Made by a program: the position numbers and the translations under genes
Notes under the pieces: model-generated
Seen by the model: the letters and a program-made list of their open reading frames with translations, nothing else
Database searches by the model: none
What the model was told of the DNA's origin: nothing
Shown here: in pieces, positions 14,988 through 15,642 of the stretch
Position numbering within the stretch: position 1 is the stretch's first letter
How the letters are laid out: the number at the start of each line of letters is the position of its first letter
DNA from: Thermoplasmatales archaeon
Lineage (GTDB): Archaea > Thermoplasmatota > E2 > DHVEG-1
Direction of reading: 5' to 3'
DNA length: 15,642 bases
Assembly: GCA_023128855.1 (NCBI GenBank)
Contig: JAGMDE010000047.1
Location: 1-15,642, forward strand

Positions 14988-15053
14988 ACTTGTTCAAGTT
15001 CTTTCTTTAAAAAACCAACCCTAATAGGGTGAGTGTAAAAAGGTGTTGAAAAT
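14988..15053 (-). repeat. cassette-boundary element, copy 5
   Basis: This copy has the invariant core at 15003-15018, followed on the plus strand by the near-perfect hairpin ACCCTA-A-TAGGGT (15018-15030) and the right end AAAAAGGTGTTGAAAA. On the minus strand the hairpin is followed by TGG and T6, like a terminator. It begins 21 nt after the stop of the 51-residue Cys-rich gene. It is unusual in having no good start codon 35-40 nt beyond its core: the next ATG is 75 nt away and the preferred winged-helix start is 210 nt away. Confidence 0.8.
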
Positions 15054-15074
15054 TTAGATAATTAGTTCTTAGAG

Positions 15075-15230
15075 CTATAATTTGTATAATTTTTTATACT
15101 CATTCGGATTTTTAACTCGGTATTTAAAAAAACAGTCTCTACAGCAAAAATGATGCTTTGCCGTCTTATACACTGTTGGTGATTTGTAGATTACTTTGCT
15201 ACAGGTCTCGCATATAGTTTTTATAGGCAT
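15075..15230 (-). CDS. 51-residue Cys-rich zinc-finger protein
   Basis: This small gene is found by direct reading. The peptide begins MPIKTICETCSK, with a CxxC knuckle (Cys7, Cys10), and continues to HHFCCRDCFFKY, giving a second set of ligands (Cys29/Cys30 and Cys33, with His26/His27 possible). The C-x2-C-x18-C-C-x2-C arrangement and the HHFC..DC motif match the treble-clef or HNH-type zinc fingers of small DNA-associated proteins. The tail is Lys/Tyr-rich. A strong AAGGAGA Shine-Dalgarno lies at 15241-15247. An ATG at 15234-15236 is better spaced from it but is immediately followed by TAG, so a start-stop pair precedes the true ATG. Element copy 6 provides the TATA-like core 38 nt upstream. 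Confidence 0.7.
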   Translation of the reverse strand: MPIKTICETCSKVIYKSPTVYKTAKHHFCCRDCFFKYRVKNPNEYKKLYKL

Positions 15231-15247
15231 CTACATCTTATCTCCTT

Positions 15248-15308
15248 ACAATTTAATAAACTTCTCTTTCTTTAAAAAACCAACTCTATAGAAAAAATTG
15301 GAAAAACT
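15248..15308 (-). repeat. cassette-boundary element, copy 6
   Basis: The shortest copy has the left segment ACAATTTAATAAACTTCTC, the invariant core at 15268-15283, a small TCTATAGA palindrome and a reduced right end, AAAAAATTGGAAAAAC. CCAA at the core end and TTGG (15298-15302 region) can pair, and on the minus strand the second strand of this stem is followed by T6. The core is 38 nt before the start of the 51-residue Cys-rich gene. No minus-strand gene is seen to its right. Confidence 0.75.
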
Positions 15309-15333
15309 ATCTAAACAATGAAATAACTATATA

Positions 15334-15501
15334 ATGTACATGCATGTGAAAACAAACTGTAAACATTTCACTTGGAAAAAATCACTGCTTATTGATATGA
15401 ATAAGATTAATCAAAATATACTAAGAGAACCTCACTGTAATCTAAATAAACTAAGAAAGCTCAACTGCCCAAAAGATTGTAAATGGTTTGAAAAAAGATG
15501 A
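15334..15501 (+). CDS. 55-residue Cys-rich small protein
   Basis: The frame opens after a TGA with an ATG at 15334 (another follows at 15340) and has 55 codons. Cysteines occur in NCKHF (Cys9), PHCN (Cys35) and NCPKDCKWFE (Cys45, Cys49). The closing CPxDCxWFE and the opening CKHF resemble small archaeal proteins with a presumed zinc site, which supports coding despite the size. No Shine-Dalgarno is visible and the nearest good TATA (CTATATAATG at 15328-15337) is too close to the start. It might serve an internal start or be coincidental. The gene is divergent from the minus-strand Cys-rich gene, with element copy 6 between. A direct repeat inside it encodes LREPHC and LRKLNC. Confidence 0.5.
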   Translation: MYMHVKTNCKHFTWKKSLLIDMNKINQNILREPHCNLNKLRKLNCPKDCKWFEKR

Positions 15502-15520
15502 TTGAAAAAACAGAGATTTT
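15484..15520. repeat. possible degenerate right end of a further boundary element
   Basis: GAAAAAAGATGATTGAAAAAACAG resembles the conserved right ends of copies 1-5, AAAAAGATG(A/T)TGAAAAAAC, but no TTCTTTAAAAAACCAA core lies on its left. It overlaps the end of the 55-residue gene. The remaining 120 bp to the window end are AT-rich and contain only a short CTCAA-ATAAC-TTGAG dyad, with no gene seen. Confidence 0.3.
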
Positions 15521-15642
15521 ATATTCAATAGTTCAACCACAGTTAAATAAACTCAAATAACTTGAGATAATTGTAAATATTGTAGACAGTTGAAAAATCA
15601 ATTAGCTTTTCTTTTTCATTGTTAAGGTTATTTCAATTGAAG

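Noticed and set aside
10845..15308. CRISPR array
   Set aside because: Only the 16-bp core is identical, spacing between copies ranges from about 200 to 1800 bp, and genes lie between the copies. There are no short uniform spacers or Cas genes.
10845..15308. Insertion sequence or MITE family as the explanation for the elements
   Set aside because: No target-site duplications are evident and placement is precise relative to stop and start codons, which random insertion would not give. I cannot fully exclude it.

Overview
The window looks like part of an AT-rich archaeal chromosome from the Thermoplasmatota or a related euryarchaeal group. The evidence is a GMP synthase split into two genes (an archaeal trait), A/T-rich TATA boxes placed about 26 nt before plausible transcript starts, purine-rich Shine-Dalgarno sites matching an archaeal 16S tail, a type IA topoisomerase with two C-terminal zinc knuckles, and many secreted beta-propeller, beta-helix and Ig-like proteins. 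The lineage is an inference from gene style, not from a marker gene.

Positions 1-10500 are mostly ordinary genome. A minus-strand purine cluster (purE, guaAb, guaAa; the last runs off the left edge) lies downstream of a secreted seven-bladed SBBP beta-propeller protein. That protein is divergent from the topoisomerase gene. Two plus-strand secreted proteins follow: a BNR/Asp-box propeller with a CARDB-like domain, and a NosD-like beta-helix. They converge on a minus-strand pair in which a class II aldolase-fold protein overlaps mtnA by 4 nt. The pair suggests methylthioribose-1-phosphate metabolism, but the aldolase-like partner has all three zinc-binding histidines replaced by amide residues (Gln, Asn, Gln).

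Positions 10700-15500 are different in character. Six copies of a 61-85 bp element separate small, mostly minus-strand genes: a 33-aa membrane peptide, a 103-aa CxxCG protein, a two-helix membrane protein plus a NosD-like protein, a winged-helix regulator, and a 51-aa Cys-rich protein. Each copy carries an identical 16-bp core, TTCTTTAAAAAACCAA, a variable central hairpin and a conserved right end of the AAAAAGATGTTGAAAA type. The outer ends are imperfect inverted repeats, perfect over 12 bp in one copy. Each element starts 21-45 nt after a stop codon when a minus-strand gene precedes it. In four cases its TATA-like core lies 35-40 nt before the next start codon. One interval between elements instead holds a gene in the opposite orientation, a secreted papain-like amidase.

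This layout can be read as a shared terminator-promoter module defining a regulon, or as an integron-like cassette array with attC-like sites. No recombinase gene is in the window, and the ends do not match the canonical attC core exactly, so the cassette reading is a hypothesis. Three small genes were found by reading the sequence directly: 10727-10828 (-), 15075-15230 (-) and 15334-15501 (+).
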